From: Planctomycetaceae bacterium
GTDB lineage: Bacteria; Planctomycetota; Planctomycetia; Planctomycetales; Planctomycetaceae
DNA length: 64,000 bases
Assembly: GCA_028284145.1 (NCBI GenBank)
Contig: JANQSH010000140.1
Location: 1 to 64,000 of the forward strand
Reading direction: 5' to 3'
Both the position numbers and the translations under genes were made by a program. The notes under the pieces were generated by a model. That model was not told the DNA's origin. It saw only the letters and a list, made by a program, of their open reading frames with translations, and did no database searches. This document shows, piece after piece, positions 38,650-47,575 of the stretch (positions are counted from its first letter, which is position 1; every line of letters starts with the position of its first letter).

Positions 38650-39870
38650 GTGTCGACGCTCACGCTGGAAGAGATTCAAAATGTGGCGGGTCGGATTTCG
38701 GACGGGATCGTTCGTACGCCACTGTTACCGGCTCCGTCACTCTCGAAGTTGTGCGACTGCGAAATCTTCTGCAAACACGAATTGCGACAACGGACAGGCA
38801 GTTTCAAAGAGCGCGGAGCCCGGAATGCACTGTTCTCTCTACCAGATGATGTGAAGCAACGGGGGGTGATTGCTGCCAGCGCGGGCAATCATGCATTGGC
38901 GTTGGCCTATCATGGCGGGCAACTGGGAATCCCGGTGACCGTTGTCATGCCTCGGTTTTCGCCCCTTACGAAACAAACCAATTGTGCGGCTTTTGGAGCT
39001 GACGTTGTTCTCGAAGGGGAAACCTTTGACGAGGCGGTCGCATTGGCACGGCGAATCGAAGTTGATCAGAAGCGCACTTACATTCACGGGTTCGACGATC
39101 CTCAGATTATCGCAGGTCAGGCGACACTGGCCATCGAACTGGATGAACAACTCGACCACTTTGACGCCGTGATTGTCCCTGTCGGCGGGGGGGGATTGAT
39201 CGCCGGAGTCTCTGCAGGTTTGGCTGCCGTTCGTCCAGATGTGGAAGTGATTGGCGTGGAGGCAAAGCGGGCCGCGAGTTTTTCCGCAGCATTGGAATCG
39301 AATGAACCGGTTTCTGTCGATGTGCAGGCGACTCTGGCCGATGGGTTGGCGATCAGCACTGTCGGCAAGAATGCCTTTGCAATCGCCAGGCAGCATGTTC
39401 GGCGATGCGTTCAGGTCAGCGAGGATGAAATCGCATTGGCTGTATTGCGACTGATTGAAACCGAATGCACTGTTGTGGAAGGTGCCGGTGCAGCTTCGCT
39501 GGCGGCATTGTTGTCGGGTCAACTTTCCGATTTGAAGGGAAAACGTGTAATCTTGTTATTGTGTGGCGGGAATATCGATCTGCCGACGATTGGTCGTTTG
39601 ATCCAGCGCGGGTTGGCTGCAGACAAACGACTGATTCGGTTCCGCGCCCAGATCAGCGATCGCCCTGGCGGATTGGCTGCCTTTGCCAAAGCAATTGGCG
39701 ATACCGGCGCGAACATCGTGGAGATCAATCACGATCGCGTCTTTTGTGGTGCGGATGTTTCGACGGTCGACGTTGACTGCACCGTTCATACCCGCGATCG
39801 GGAGCATATCCGTGAGGTGTTTTCGCATCTGGAGACCATCGGCTTCCCCTGCCAGCGGTGTGATGTTTGA
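38650..39870 (+). CDS. ilvA: Threonine ammonia-lyase with C-terminal ACT-like domain
   Basis: The 406-residue PLP enzyme turns threonine into 2-oxobutanoate and ammonia, the first step to isoleucine. The PLP Lys is at about 53 (TGSFKERGARN), the phosphate-binding glycine loop is VPVGGGGLIAGV, and an ACT-like domain starts around RFRAQISDRPGGLAAFAK. The GTG at 38650 has AAGGAG eight bases before it, so the 36 codons of open frame upstream are left out. Its length fits the single-ACT class. Confidence 0.92.
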   Translation: MSTLTLEEIQNVAGRISDGIVRTPLLPAPSLSKLCDCEIFCKHELRQRTGSFKERGARNALFSLPDDVKQRGVIAASAGNHALALAYHGGQLGIPVTVVMPRFSPLTKQTNCAAFGADVVLEGETFDEAVALARRIEVDQKRTYIHGFDDPQIIAGQATLAIELDEQLDHFDAVIVPVGGGGLIAGVSAGLAAVRPDVEVIGVEAKRAASFSAALESNEPVSVDVQATLADGLAISTVGKNAFAIARQHVRRCVQVSEDEIALAVLRLIETECTVVEGAGAASLAALLSGQLSDLKGKRVILLLCGGNIDLPTIGRLIQRGLAADKRLIRFRAQISDRPGGLAAFAKAIGDTGANIVEINHDRVFCGADVSTVDVDCTVHTRDREHIREVFSHLETIGFPCQRCDV

Positions 39871-39888
39871 TTACGTGATTCTGAATCC

Positions 39889-39995
39889 CAAGCAGTTTAC
39901 CTTCCGGTGTGACGTCTCTGGCTTGTGAGAGCCTGTGTTTGCAGGCCAAACGCAAACGACGTCCATCGCGGCGCAGAAGAGCGTAATAGGCTCTA
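39889..39995 (-). repeat. Dispersed repeat R1, copy 9
   Basis: Minus-oriented copy directly after ilvA and before the toxin-antitoxin genes; starts TAGAGCCTATTACGCTCTTC on its strand and has a few extra bases (TTTGCGTTTGG) in the centre. Confidence 0.88.
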
Positions 39996-40031
39996 TTGTT
40001 TTGAAAGTGCCGAAAACAGCATGATGTCGAG

Positions 40032-40196
40032 ATGGTTACGAAGCTGCTGTCGGAGTTGAAACACGCCCTGCAATCCTCTCCAGAAGTGTTGCGTCTGGAA
40101 GACGAAGGGACGCGTGAAGTGTATGTCGTTCTTGATGAGGCGACTCATCGTCGTGCCATGGAAGTGCTTCAACAACATGAGGATTGCGATTCTTGA
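40032..40196 (+). pseudogene. Probable antitoxin, N-terminal part
   Basis: A 54-codon frame encodes a protein with EVYVVLDEATHRRAMEVL, which looks like the body of small antitoxins that precede ParE-type toxins. It stops at TGA 40194-40196. The likely C-terminal half continues in the next frame from 40177. One inserted base, or two missing, within GAGGATTGCGATTC would account for the split. No clear ribosome site precedes the ATG. It may be a broken gene, or the frameshift may be used in expression. Confidence 0.5.
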
Positions 40197-40290
40197 AGGC
40201 CTCGATGCGGCAGGTGCTGGGCGGGAGTCACCCCTGGCGGATGCGGATGCTTATATTCGCCGGCGGTTGGGTTTTCCGAGTCAGCCATGA
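40177..40290 (+). pseudogene. Probable antitoxin, C-terminal part in shifted frame
   Basis: A 37-codon frame starting at ATG 40177, inside the preceding frame, encodes RIAILEGLDAAGAG and ADAYIRRRLGFPSQP. This is the Gly-rich turn and basic helix often seen at antitoxin C-termini that wrap the toxin. Its TGA overlaps the toxin ATG as ATGA. It could be translated alone by coupling. Confidence 0.45.
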
Positions 40291-40610
40291 CTTTATTCAG
40301 TCATCATCCCGATCCCGCACGTGATCAACTTTTGGACAACGTGATCTGGTGGGCAGAGAATCGCTCAACCGATCAGGCGTTGAGTTTGTATACAGCATTT
40401 CACAGGAAACTTGCGTCTTTGTCGAGTGATCCTGGTCGCCATCCATATGCCCGAGAAAACGACATGATGGTTGCTGAGATTCGAGAGTTCTGTTTTTGCC
40501 TCGGCTGTCGTCCTGCCCATCGAGCAATTTTTCAGATCGATAGCGACAATGTTCGTATTCTGGCGATTCGGCATCTGGCGCAGGCAGACATCAAGCCGGA
40601 AGATCTTTGA
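40287..40610 (+). CDS. ParE/RelE-superfamily toxin
   Basis: This 107-residue protein fits the ParE/RelE fold: an N-terminal helix pair (RDQLLDNVIWWAENRS, YTAFHRKLASLSSDPGRHP) followed by strands ending in RAIFQIDSDNVRILAIRHLAQ. The C-terminal IxxIRH pattern is typical of ParE-like toxins, which act on gyrase; RelE-like ribosome-dependent RNases share the fold. The ATG overlaps the shifted antitoxin stop. The frame is intact, so it could be toxic if the antitoxin were truly lost. Confidence 0.8.
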   Translation: MTLFSHHPDPARDQLLDNVIWWAENRSTDQALSLYTAFHRKLASLSSDPGRHPYARENDMMVAEIREFCFCLGCRPAHRAIFQIDSDNVRILAIRHLAQADIKPEDL

Positions 40611-40637
40611 GCATGGAGGCCGCCCCGGAAAAGCACT

Positions 40638-41135
40638 TCAAACCGTGCCGGGGAGTCGCTGTTTGCGCTTTTTTGGCTGGGCACACTGCTCACAGATCCC
40701 GTGTACTTCCAACCGGTGCCCCGACATCCGGAACCCACGCGACTTCGAGACTTCGTCAAGAATTTCGGAAATCTCGTCGTTGTGAAACTCGGTCAGTGAG
40801 CCACATTTCTGGCAGATCAGGTGATCGTGTTGCGGGTAACCGTAATCGTGTTCGTACACGTCGCGATCGTTTGTCCGCGCGACTTTGCGCAGCAAACCGG
40901 CCTGAACGAGTGAATCCAGGGCGCGGTAAACGGTCGATCGGCTGACACGCCGTCCATCATCATTGTAAGCCAGTCGGTCGACAAGTTCATCGGCATCAAA
41001 ATGGCGGTGGTCGGAGAAAACCTCCTCCACAATGATTTCCCGTTCCTGCGTCAGACGCTTTCCCTGAATCGCCAGGAACTCGCGAAACTTGTCGACGGGA
41101 GAGATGGCGACCTTCAGCGCCGTCAACTCATCCAC
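40638..41135 (-). CDS. Fur-family metal-responsive transcription regulator
   Basis: At about 165 residues this is a Fur-family repressor: winged helix (RLTQEREIIVEEVF, VSRSTVYRALDSLVQAGLL), a His/Asp metal region (YEHDYGYPQHDHLICQKCG) and a second CxxC (GICEQCAQ). Both CxxC pairs suggest a structural zinc. Fur, Zur and PerR cannot be separated by sight. The start is taken as GTG 41135 behind a G-rich ribosome site; a TTG at 41174 is the alternative. It converges on the toxin gene, 27 bases away. Confidence 0.9.
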   Translation of the reverse strand: MDELTALKVAISPVDKFREFLAIQGKRLTQEREIIVEEVFSDHRHFDADELVDRLAYNDDGRRVSRSTVYRALDSLVQAGLLRKVARTNDRDVYEHDYGYPQHDHLICQKCGSLTEFHNDEISEILDEVSKSRGFRMSGHRLEVHGICEQCAQPKKRKQRLPGTV

Positions 41136-41293
41136 AACACTTCCCCCCCAAAGGATTCTCAATTGATTCAGCAATCACCAGGCAGATTGCTCTTTGCGAG
41201 AAGCCAGCGTAACGTGCAGGTTACTCCGCCGCAATGCGACCGCTCGCACATCCAATACCATTTGGATTATTCCGATCGGTATTCAATACCTGT

Positions 41294-41596
41294 TTATCGG
41301 TCGTCGCCTTGAATGTCGTCCAACAATCGGTCGAGTGCCGCTTCGAGCTTTTCGGCCGTTTCGTATGTGCCGTTATCGATCGCCTGTTTGATTTGAGCCA
41401 GGCGTTCGGCTTGGATTTCGTTGGATTGGTTCAATTGATCGAACATCTTTCCAGCTTCGGAGATCTCAACTTTATCTTCGATTGGCCTGGGTTCATTCGG
41501 TGTAGAACTGGCGGGTGTCGCTTCTGGCTCTGAAACCGAATTAAGTGGTCGCAGTGGAAATCCCCCTTGTACCGAACCGGCGCCACCTATTGACAT
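41294..41596 (-). CDS. flgM: FlgM-like anti-sigma28 factor
   Basis: The 100-residue protein has a disordered Ser/Pro/Glu-rich N-terminus. Its FlgM-like C-terminal half (DKVEISEAGKMFDQL, then RLAQIKQAIDNGTYETAEKL) is the part that holds the flagellar sigma factor FliA until the hook is done. GGGAGG stands five bases before the ATG. No other flagellar gene is in the window. A perfect inverted repeat lies 55 bases upstream. Confidence 0.85.
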   Translation of the reverse strand: MSIGGAGSVQGGFPLRPLNSVSEPEATPASSTPNEPRPIEDKVEISEAGKMFDQLNQSNEIQAERLAQIKQAIDNGTYETAEKLEAALDRLLDDIQGDDR

Positions 41597-41650
41597 GAAT
41601 GCCTCCCTGGGTGCGTCAACTTCCGTGTTGTTTGTTGTCCCCGTGTATCA

Positions 41651-41668
41651 GCGAATGAAATCATTCGC
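41651..41668. promoter_or_regulatory. Perfect palindrome upstream of flgM
   Basis: GCGAATGA, two bases, TCATTCGC: a perfect 8-bp inverted repeat 55 bases before the flgM start. Length and position suit an operator for a dimeric regulator. It is not part of R1 or R2. No sigma28 promoter was identified next to it. Confidence 0.4.
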
Positions 41669-41863
41669 GACGATCTCACGAACGCTTGCCAATGCCAATC
41701 ATACCTCATTTCTGCCGCCGGGTACAACAGCGGAATGCTAAGACAAGTTGAGGCAAGGGATTACACCTTTTCCCCCAAGTCCGACAGCCATAAAATGCGT
41801 CGCAAGTTGTTTATTCTTCTGATATTGTGTAATCACCTTGATTTCCTGGCCAGATTCGAGATT

Positions 41864-42928
41864 TCAGACCGGTGCCACACCGATCTCCATTGCTCTGTGC
41901 AACGCCTCGACCACGTTTTGCATATCGCTCCGGGAAACATCCAGATGAGTGCAGGCTCTGATTCTCTGCAGGCTGTTGACTCCCATCCGAACACCCAACT
42001 CACTCAGTCGATCGACGATTTCCGCAGCGGTTGCGATATTCGGATCGATCTCAAAGAAGACCAGATTCGTTTTGACATCGCTCGGATCAATCAGAATCCC
42101 ATTGATCTCAGTGACCTGTTCTGCAAACCATCTGGCGTTCGCGTGATCGTCCCGCAGACGCTCAACATGATGCTCAAGCGCATGCACGGCTGCAGCAGCC
42201 ACAATACCCGATTGTCGCAATGCCCCACCAAGCAGCTTTCGAACGCGACGGGCTTTGGCGATCAATTCTTTCGGGCCAGCGAGAATCGAACCCATCGGGC
42301 AGCCAAGTCCTTTCGAGAAACACATCGAAACGCTGTCGACATGCTGGCAGATTCGCTTTGCCGTTTCCCCGCTGGCCACGACCGCATTCATCAGTCGTGC
42401 ACCATCGAGGTGGACCTGCAAATTGTTTGCGTGAGCCCATTCACAGATGCGGTCAATCTGTTCCACTGGATAAACGTGTCCGCCCCCCATATTGGTTGTA
42501 TTTTCGATGCAGATGAGCCGCGTGATCGTCAGGTGCTGGTTGTCGGCATGAATCATCCCCTCGATATCAGAAACATCCAGCATTCCGTTCCGTCCATTGA
42601 TGGTTCGCACCGTGACGCCCGCCAGTGCAGCCGGACCGCCCGCTTCAAACCGGGCAATGTGACCGGTGGCCTCGATCAACAGATCGTCTCCAGGTTGGCA
42701 GTGTGCCTTGATCGCCATCTGGTTCGATTGCGAACCGGAGCAGGCGAACAGAGCCGCTTCCTTGTCCAGGAGTCGGCAGATGACTTCTTCCAGATGATTG
42801 ACCGTTGGGTCTTCGCCCGTCATGTCATCCCCTACCACGGCATTTGCAATCGCTTCCCGCATGGCAGGCGTGGGCCGCGTGACGGTATCGCTGAGCATGT
42901 TGATTTCGCGTGGTCGTTCGTTGGGCAT
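41864..42928 (-). CDS. Low-specificity L-threonine aldolase-like PLP enzyme
   Basis: This enzyme of about 354 residues would split threonine (or related beta-hydroxy amino acids) to glycine and acetaldehyde. Family marks are NMLSDTVTRPTPAMREA near the start, HLDGARLMNA with the PLP Asp, and the Schiff-base Lys in SMCFSKGLGCPMGS. The start at 42928 (AAGAG upstream) fits the family; an ATG at 42976 adds 16 basic residues. A large frame on the opposite strand (41735-42982) is a shadow. Confidence 0.9.
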   Translation of the reverse strand: MPNERPREINMLSDTVTRPTPAMREAIANAVVGDDMTGEDPTVNHLEEVICRLLDKEAALFACSGSQSNQMAIKAHCQPGDDLLIEATGHIARFEAGGPAALAGVTVRTINGRNGMLDVSDIEGMIHADNQHLTITRLICIENTTNMGGGHVYPVEQIDRICEWAHANNLQVHLDGARLMNAVVASGETAKRICQHVDSVSMCFSKGLGCPMGSILAGPKELIAKARRVRKLLGGALRQSGIVAAAAVHALEHHVERLRDDHANARWFAEQVTEINGILIDPSDVKTNLVFFEIDPNIATAAEIVDRLSELGVRMGVNSLQRIRACTHLDVSRSDMQNVVEALHRAMEIGVAPV

Positions 42929-43166
42929 GATTTTTCTCTTGGTGCTCTCTGTTCTCTTCGTGACGACTTTCTTCATTTGTGACTACGTGTCGATTGCCTG
43001 AAATTCTATGATAACAAAGAGAGGCAGAGGAAAAGGTTGGAGCGATCTCAAATCGTTGTTGATTGATGCACTGCGGTGTTTCACGATCATCCTCTCATTC
43101 GCTTTACCCTGCTTCAAACGCCATTTACGATAGCAGAAGTGACCTCACTCTTCAGAAGATGCCGAC

Positions 43167-44525
43167 ATGATTACGATTGATTGCCGCCGCGATGACGCCG
43201 AGATCCTCTTAGCCCAATTGCGGGAAAAGCTGAGCCCGTGCGGAGATATTGTCTCTGAGGCGGGACGAGGGAAGACGATCGAGGTATTTGGCGAGCCTCT
43301 GACGCCGGGACAGGTCGTTGCGAAAATCTGTGCCGATGTGCAGTCAATCGGTTTGGATGCTCTCCTCAAATATACCGAGCAACTCGATGGCAAATCGTTG
43401 ACGATCGAGTCCATTCGTGTCGATGCGAAGGAATTGGCACAGGCTCATGCCGCAGCGGACGAAGACTATCTCGCAACCGTGCGTCGGATTCGTGAAAACA
43501 TCATCGAGTTTCAATCCGCTCTGTTGCCCGAAGATGTGCAGGTTGTTCGCGACGATGGTAAACGGCGGGTTGATTTGCGGCAACGATATTTGCCATTGCG
43601 GCGCGTTGGCGTTTGCGTTCCCGGTGGAGCAGCGGCTTATCCATCTACCTTGCTGATGACGGCTGTGCCCGCACAAACCGCTGGCGTGCAGGAGATCGTC
43701 GTGGTCGTCCCCCCGACCGATTTCGGTGGTTATAACAACGATTTATTAGCCACCTGCCACGAATTGGGAATCAACGAAGTCTATCGCGTTGGTGGTGCAC
43801 AGGCGGTGGCGGCATTGGCGTATGGCGTTGATGGATTACTGGAGCCGGTCGATAAAATTGTCGGACCGGGTAATTTGTTTGTTGCTCTGGCGAAGCGTCA
43901 TGTGTTCGGCGAAGTCGACATCGACAGCATTGCCGGGCCGAGCGAGGTGGTCGTTCTTGCTGATGAGACGGCGCACCCCGATTTCGTCGCCAGCGATCTC
44001 ATCTCGCAAGCCGAGCATAGTCCCGGTTCCGCTGTGTTGATCACCTGGCATGAATCTTTAATCAATGCCGTGAAACAGGAAGTTGAAAAGCAATTGGCCG
44101 AACTCCCTCGGGGCGATCTGGCCCGCGCCAGCCTTGAGGAATATGGTGCATTGGTGATTTCGAGTGATGCCGACGAAGCCGCCCGATATACGGATTTGCT
44201 GGCACCGGAGCATCTCCACATTTCGACAAAAGACCCCGAGTCAATGCTGGCTAAAGTGCAGAATGCGGGAGCGATTTTTCTGGGGCATTACACGCCAGTT
44301 GCGACGGGCGATTACATTGCGGGGCCTTCACACGTTTTGCCGACCGGCGGTACAGCGAGATTCGCCAACGGGTTGTGTGCCATCGATTTTCTTAAACGAT
44401 CCTCCGTGATTGCCTATGATCAGGCCGCTTTACAACACGACGCGGATGACTTGCGTCGGCTCGCTGGCAAAGAGGGGCTGACGGCCCACAGTGCCAGTGT
44501 CGATATCCGCTTGAAATCGAATTGA
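43167..44525 (+). CDS. hisD: Histidinol dehydrogenase
   Basis: The 452-residue enzyme makes histidine from histidinol in two NAD-dependent oxidations. Recognised motifs are RVGVCVPGGAAAYPST, RVGGAQAVAALAYG, DSIAGPSEVVVLAD, the zinc and catalytic region QAEHSPGS, and EHLHI near the C-terminus. Length is near the family norm. No other histidine gene lies next to it. The following membrane gene begins 8 bases after its stop, so they likely share a transcript. Confidence 0.96.
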   Translation: MITIDCRRDDAEILLAQLREKLSPCGDIVSEAGRGKTIEVFGEPLTPGQVVAKICADVQSIGLDALLKYTEQLDGKSLTIESIRVDAKELAQAHAAADEDYLATVRRIRENIIEFQSALLPEDVQVVRDDGKRRVDLRQRYLPLRRVGVCVPGGAAAYPSTLLMTAVPAQTAGVQEIVVVVPPTDFGGYNNDLLATCHELGINEVYRVGGAQAVAALAYGVDGLLEPVDKIVGPGNLFVALAKRHVFGEVDIDSIAGPSEVVVLADETAHPDFVASDLISQAEHSPGSAVLITWHESLINAVKQEVEKQLAELPRGDLARASLEEYGALVISSDADEAARYTDLLAPEHLHISTKDPESMLAKVQNAGAIFLGHYTPVATGDYIAGPSHVLPTGGTARFANGLCAIDFLKRSSVIAYDQAALQHDADDLRRLAGKEGLTAHSASVDIRLKSN

Positions 44526-44532
44526 GTGAACA

Positions 44533-45084
44533 GTGAAACGAATCTTTCTGTCAATGGCGGTCGTTGCGAATTTGATCCTGCTCGCCGCGTTTTTGCTGGG
44601 TTGGAACATCGGCGATGTGACGTCGTTAAACACCGCTTCAAGTCGATTCGACCTGCATTTCGGGATTGCATTGGCCGGTTTGATCGTTGCGACGATGGTG
44701 CACGCACTCGTGCTGACATACTTTATGGGAACGGGCCGCTGGCTGGAAGAAACGAGTCAGGCGTATGGTTTGGAGACAACTCGATTCGAGATCAGCCGCA
44801 ATTTGAAAATGAAAAACATCTTCGCGATGACCGGTTGTTTTGCGTTGTTGCTGCTGACTGGCATGCTGGGCGTGATGATCGATCCCGGGACCGGGCCGTT
44901 TTTGGAATCGCTGGCGGGCATGCCGGGAAAGACAATTCATCTGTTCGTCGCGTCGGCCACACTGTTGTTCAATGTACTGGTGAATTATTCGGAATATCAG
45001 ACCATTTCGCACAATATGGAACTGATCGAGCAGGTGCTGGGCGACGTGCGGCGCATTCGTTTTGAACGCGGGCTGCCGGTTTGA
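44533..45084 (+). CDS. Four-helix membrane protein of unknown function
   Basis: No family is recognised. A GTG at 44533, 8 bases after hisD, begins 183 residues with hydrophobic segments at about 4-25, 43-65, 98-118 and 134-153. Both ends appear cytoplasmic. A short polar loop after the third helix (DPGTGPFLESLAGMPGK) and a conserved-looking His (TIHLFVASAT) are visible. Tight spacing to hisD suggests co-transcription rather than a shared pathway. Confidence 0.75.
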   Translation: MKRIFLSMAVVANLILLAAFLLGWNIGDVTSLNTASSRFDLHFGIALAGLIVATMVHALVLTYFMGTGRWLEETSQAYGLETTRFEISRNLKMKNIFAMTGCFALLLLTGMLGVMIDPGTGPFLESLAGMPGKTIHLFVASATLLFNVLVNYSEYQTISHNMELIEQVLGDVRRIRFERGLPV

Positions 45085-45179
45085 TCTGGCCTGCACGTAT
45101 GCGGGCAAACAACAGGTGCCGCTGGTAATTCACTGCAGGGATGACATCGCGTCAACATTTCACAAAGGAGAGCCATTCG

Positions 45180-45626
45180 ATGAATCGCATCGTTCTGTTT
45201 CTGCTGGCAATGACCGTTTCAATCTCAATTTCCGTTGCGGCTGGCAAACCTTGTCCCGGGAAGGCACAACAACAGAAGGCTGAGAAAGAGAAACGAAAAA
45301 AAGAACGAACGGCAACCGGAGTGCTGCAACATTTTCCGTCGGATGTCCGCAGCCGGGCAGTCTGGCTGGGGCATGAATTCCGAGTTGGTTCGACGTCGGT
45401 AATCGCGACGAAAATGGTCACCGAGAAGAAACTGAAATCGCTGGCAGGTAAGAAAGTCTTTGTCAAAGGGCTGTGGCACAAAGGCGAGGTCTGGAAGCCG
45501 ACCGAAGAGGAATTGCTTTCTCAGAATCCGGTCGATGCCGTTCCCGGAAAAACGGTTCGCGGTGATGGCATTCGTCTGCAGTCGATCGAGGTCGTCAAAA
45601 AACAGGTATCGACCCCATTGGAATGA
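45180..45626 (+). CDS. Small exported basic protein of unknown function
   Basis: The ATG at 45180 has AAGGAG well placed; an upstream ATG at 45141 is less likely. The 148 residues begin with a signal peptide (NRIVLFLLAMTVSISISVAA), then a strongly charged stretch (QQQKAEKEKRKKERTA) and a compact beta-like region (AVWLGHEFRVGSTSVIATKM, KKVFVKGLWHKGEVWKP). The lower half recalls small OB-like folds, but no family can be named. Confidence 0.7.
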   Translation: MNRIVLFLLAMTVSISISVAAGKPCPGKAQQQKAEKEKRKKERTATGVLQHFPSDVRSRAVWLGHEFRVGSTSVIATKMVTEKKLKSLAGKKVFVKGLWHKGEVWKPTEEELLSQNPVDAVPGKTVRGDGIRLQSIEVVKKQVSTPLE

Positions 45627-45817
45627 TTCGTCCTTTGGCAACCTTGTGAGAATTGCTGCCCGGACAAATTGCCATCAACAAAATCTTGCCTGAGAATGGG
45701 GAGTTGAATAGACTGTTAAAGTCAGGACTTTGACCCACAAACGTCGTTATCTGTGTCGGGACAGCACTTTGCGTCCGATGGCATTTTTATGGTAAGAGTC
45801 CTTGCGGGTATTGAGAA

Positions 45818-45920
45818 TAGAGCAGTTTACCTTTTCGTGTGACGGTTTTCGCTCGTGGGAGCCTATATTTACAGGCCAAACGGCGCACATCGCGCCACGG
45901 AAGAGCGTAATACGCTCTAG
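45818..45920 (-). repeat. Dispersed repeat R1, copy 10
   Basis: Minus-oriented copy 61 bases before ctpA; starts TAGAGCGTATTACGCTCTTC and ends AAGGTAAACTGCTCTA on its strand, so both TA edges are intact. An open frame runs through it into ctpA, but the coding start is inside ctpA. Confidence 0.92.
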
Positions 45921-45981
45921 ATCGCAAAGAATTCCGTCGTTGCTACAGATCGGCGAAAAAGAGAAACAGGAGTCAGGATAC

Positions 45982-47454
45982 ATGGTCCATCGTTACCTTA
46001 GTTATGTCGCCCTTGCACTGAGTGCCGTTGCATTGCTGGTCGCTGCGCCTCTCCCCGCTGCGGACAAGGAAGAGGATGGTTACTACCAGTTGATGAAAAC
46101 GTTCGCTGACACGTTTGAACAGATCGAGCGGAACTATGTGAAGGATGTTGATCGGCGGGTGTTACTGGAAGCCGCGATCAAAGGGATGATCCAGGAACTG
46201 GATCAGTATTCCGCATACATCAGCCCGGAAGACCTCGCCCGTTTCAATCAACAGGTGGAGCAGGAATTCGGCGGCATCGGGATTCAGGTCAACTTCAATA
46301 TCGACCTTGACCGCCTCGTGGTGAGTTCGCCCCTGCCGGGCACGCCGGCATACAAAGCGGGCGTCAGGTCGGGCGATATCATCATGGAGATTGATGGAAA
46401 GGATACCAAAGGTCTGAATATCAATGGTGCGGTCAAATTATTAAAAGGGAAGCCGGGCGAATCGGTGACGCTGGGCGTTCGGCATCTGGGCGACAAAGAG
46501 ATTACGCACATCAAGATCATGCGGGCCATTATTCAGACTTCGACTGTTCTCGGTGATCGCTTCAAGAAAGGGCAGGATAAATGGGACTACATGCTCGATA
46601 AGAAGAACAAGATCGGTTATATCCGACTGACACACTTCAGCCGTCGGACATCCGAAGAACTGGCCAATGCTATTCGCGAACTGGAAAGCGATGGGTTGAA
46701 GGGGCTCATTCTTGACCTCCGAAATAACCCCGGTGGACTGTTGACCGCCGCTCGAGCGATTTCTGATCTCTTTATCGAAGAAGGTCGGATCGTCAGCACA
46801 AAAGGCCGCAGCACTGGTGAACGGGTTTGGAAAGCGACGAAGCCGGGAACCTATTCCGATTTGCCACTGACGATTCTGGTCAATCGTTACAGTGCCTCTG
46901 CCAGTGAGATTGTTTCTGCCTGCCTGCAGGACCACGAGCGGGCTGTGATTATCGGCGAACGGACGTGGGGGAAAGGCAGTGTGCAGAATGTGATTGAACT
47001 GGAAGAAGGCAGTAGCGCGCTGAAACTGACGACTGCGAGTTACCATCGTCCCAGCGGCAAGAACATTCATCGCTTCAAAGGAGCGAAGGACGACGATATT
47101 TGGGGGGTGATTCCGAATGAAGGTTTTGATGTAAAAATGTCGACCATGCAGTTGCGGGAATACCTTGAGTACCGTCGCGATCGGGATATTCTCAACGATG
47201 ATGGCCCACCAAAGAGTGAGTACAAGGATGTTCAGTTGTCGCGCGCATTGGAATATATGTATGGGAAACTCGGCATCGAACAGGGTTCCAACCGGGCGGA
47301 AAAGGACAAGCAATCTGACAAGAATACATCGGCCGAAAATCCCAAAAAACCAAATGTGGGGAAGACATCTTCCGCGAAACGCAATCTCGATCGTTTTCGT
47401 CAGGCGGCTCAGTTGATTGACGATCTCAACACTCCCTGCCCGATTGCGATGTAA
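45982..47454 (+). CDS. ctpA: C-terminal processing (S41) periplasmic protease
   Basis: The 490-residue protein starts at ATG 45982 (AGGAG upstream) with a signal peptide (VALALSAVALLVAAPLPAA). A PDZ domain spans about 95-180 (EFGGIGIQVN, AGVRSGDIIMEIDGKD), followed by the S41 protease domain with catalytic Ser306 in SASASE and Lys331 in TWGKGSVQ, spaced 25 apart as in E. coli Prc. A Lys-rich tail of about 90 residues follows. It trims C-termini of envelope proteins. The R1-derived frame upstream is not included. Confidence 0.94.
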   Translation: MVHRYLSYVALALSAVALLVAAPLPAADKEEDGYYQLMKTFADTFEQIERNYVKDVDRRVLLEAAIKGMIQELDQYSAYISPEDLARFNQQVEQEFGGIGIQVNFNIDLDRLVVSSPLPGTPAYKAGVRSGDIIMEIDGKDTKGLNINGAVKLLKGKPGESVTLGVRHLGDKEITHIKIMRAIIQTSTVLGDRFKKGQDKWDYMLDKKNKIGYIRLTHFSRRTSEELANAIRELESDGLKGLILDLRNNPGGLLTAARAISDLFIEEGRIVSTKGRSTGERVWKATKPGTYSDLPLTILVNRYSASASEIVSACLQDHERAVIIGERTWGKGSVQNVIELEEGSSALKLTTASYHRPSGKNIHRFKGAKDDDIWGVIPNEGFDVKMSTMQLREYLEYRRDRDILNDDGPPKSEYKDVQLSRALEYMYGKLGIEQGSNRAEKDKQSDKNTSAENPKKPNVGKTSSAKRNLDRFRQAAQLIDDLNTPCPIAM

Positions 47455-47495
47455 GCACTGCTTGGTTTCTTTTGAATAAAACACGTAAAGCGATG

Positions 47496-47540
47496 CAGGC
47501 TGTTTTTCCGTCCTGAGGAAAGGCGGCCTGATTTCTTTTA
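47496..47540 (+). terminator. Probable terminator after ctpA
   Basis: CAGGC and GCCTG enclose an inner TTTCC/GGAAA stem, followed by ATTTCTTTTACT. It begins 42 bases after the ctpA stop and precedes tsaD. Confidence 0.5.
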
Positions 47541-47575
47541 CTGACCAATGCCGTTCGTTGTCATGTCGGAGCGAA

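Noticed and set aside
41735-42982. Long open frame (415 codons) on the plus strand
   Set aside because: It lies antisense to the well-supported threonine aldolase gene and reads as Arg/His/Cys-rich sequence with no family features.
45802-45981. 60-codon extension of ctpA
   Set aside because: It is translated R1 repeat; the signal peptide begins at 45982 with its own ribosome site. Similar R1-derived peptides (HERKPS-type) appear at several other copies and were also dropped.
46441-47484. Open frame of 347 codons on the minus strand
   Set aside because: It is the shadow of ctpA, which has signal peptide, PDZ and catalytic residues on the plus strand.
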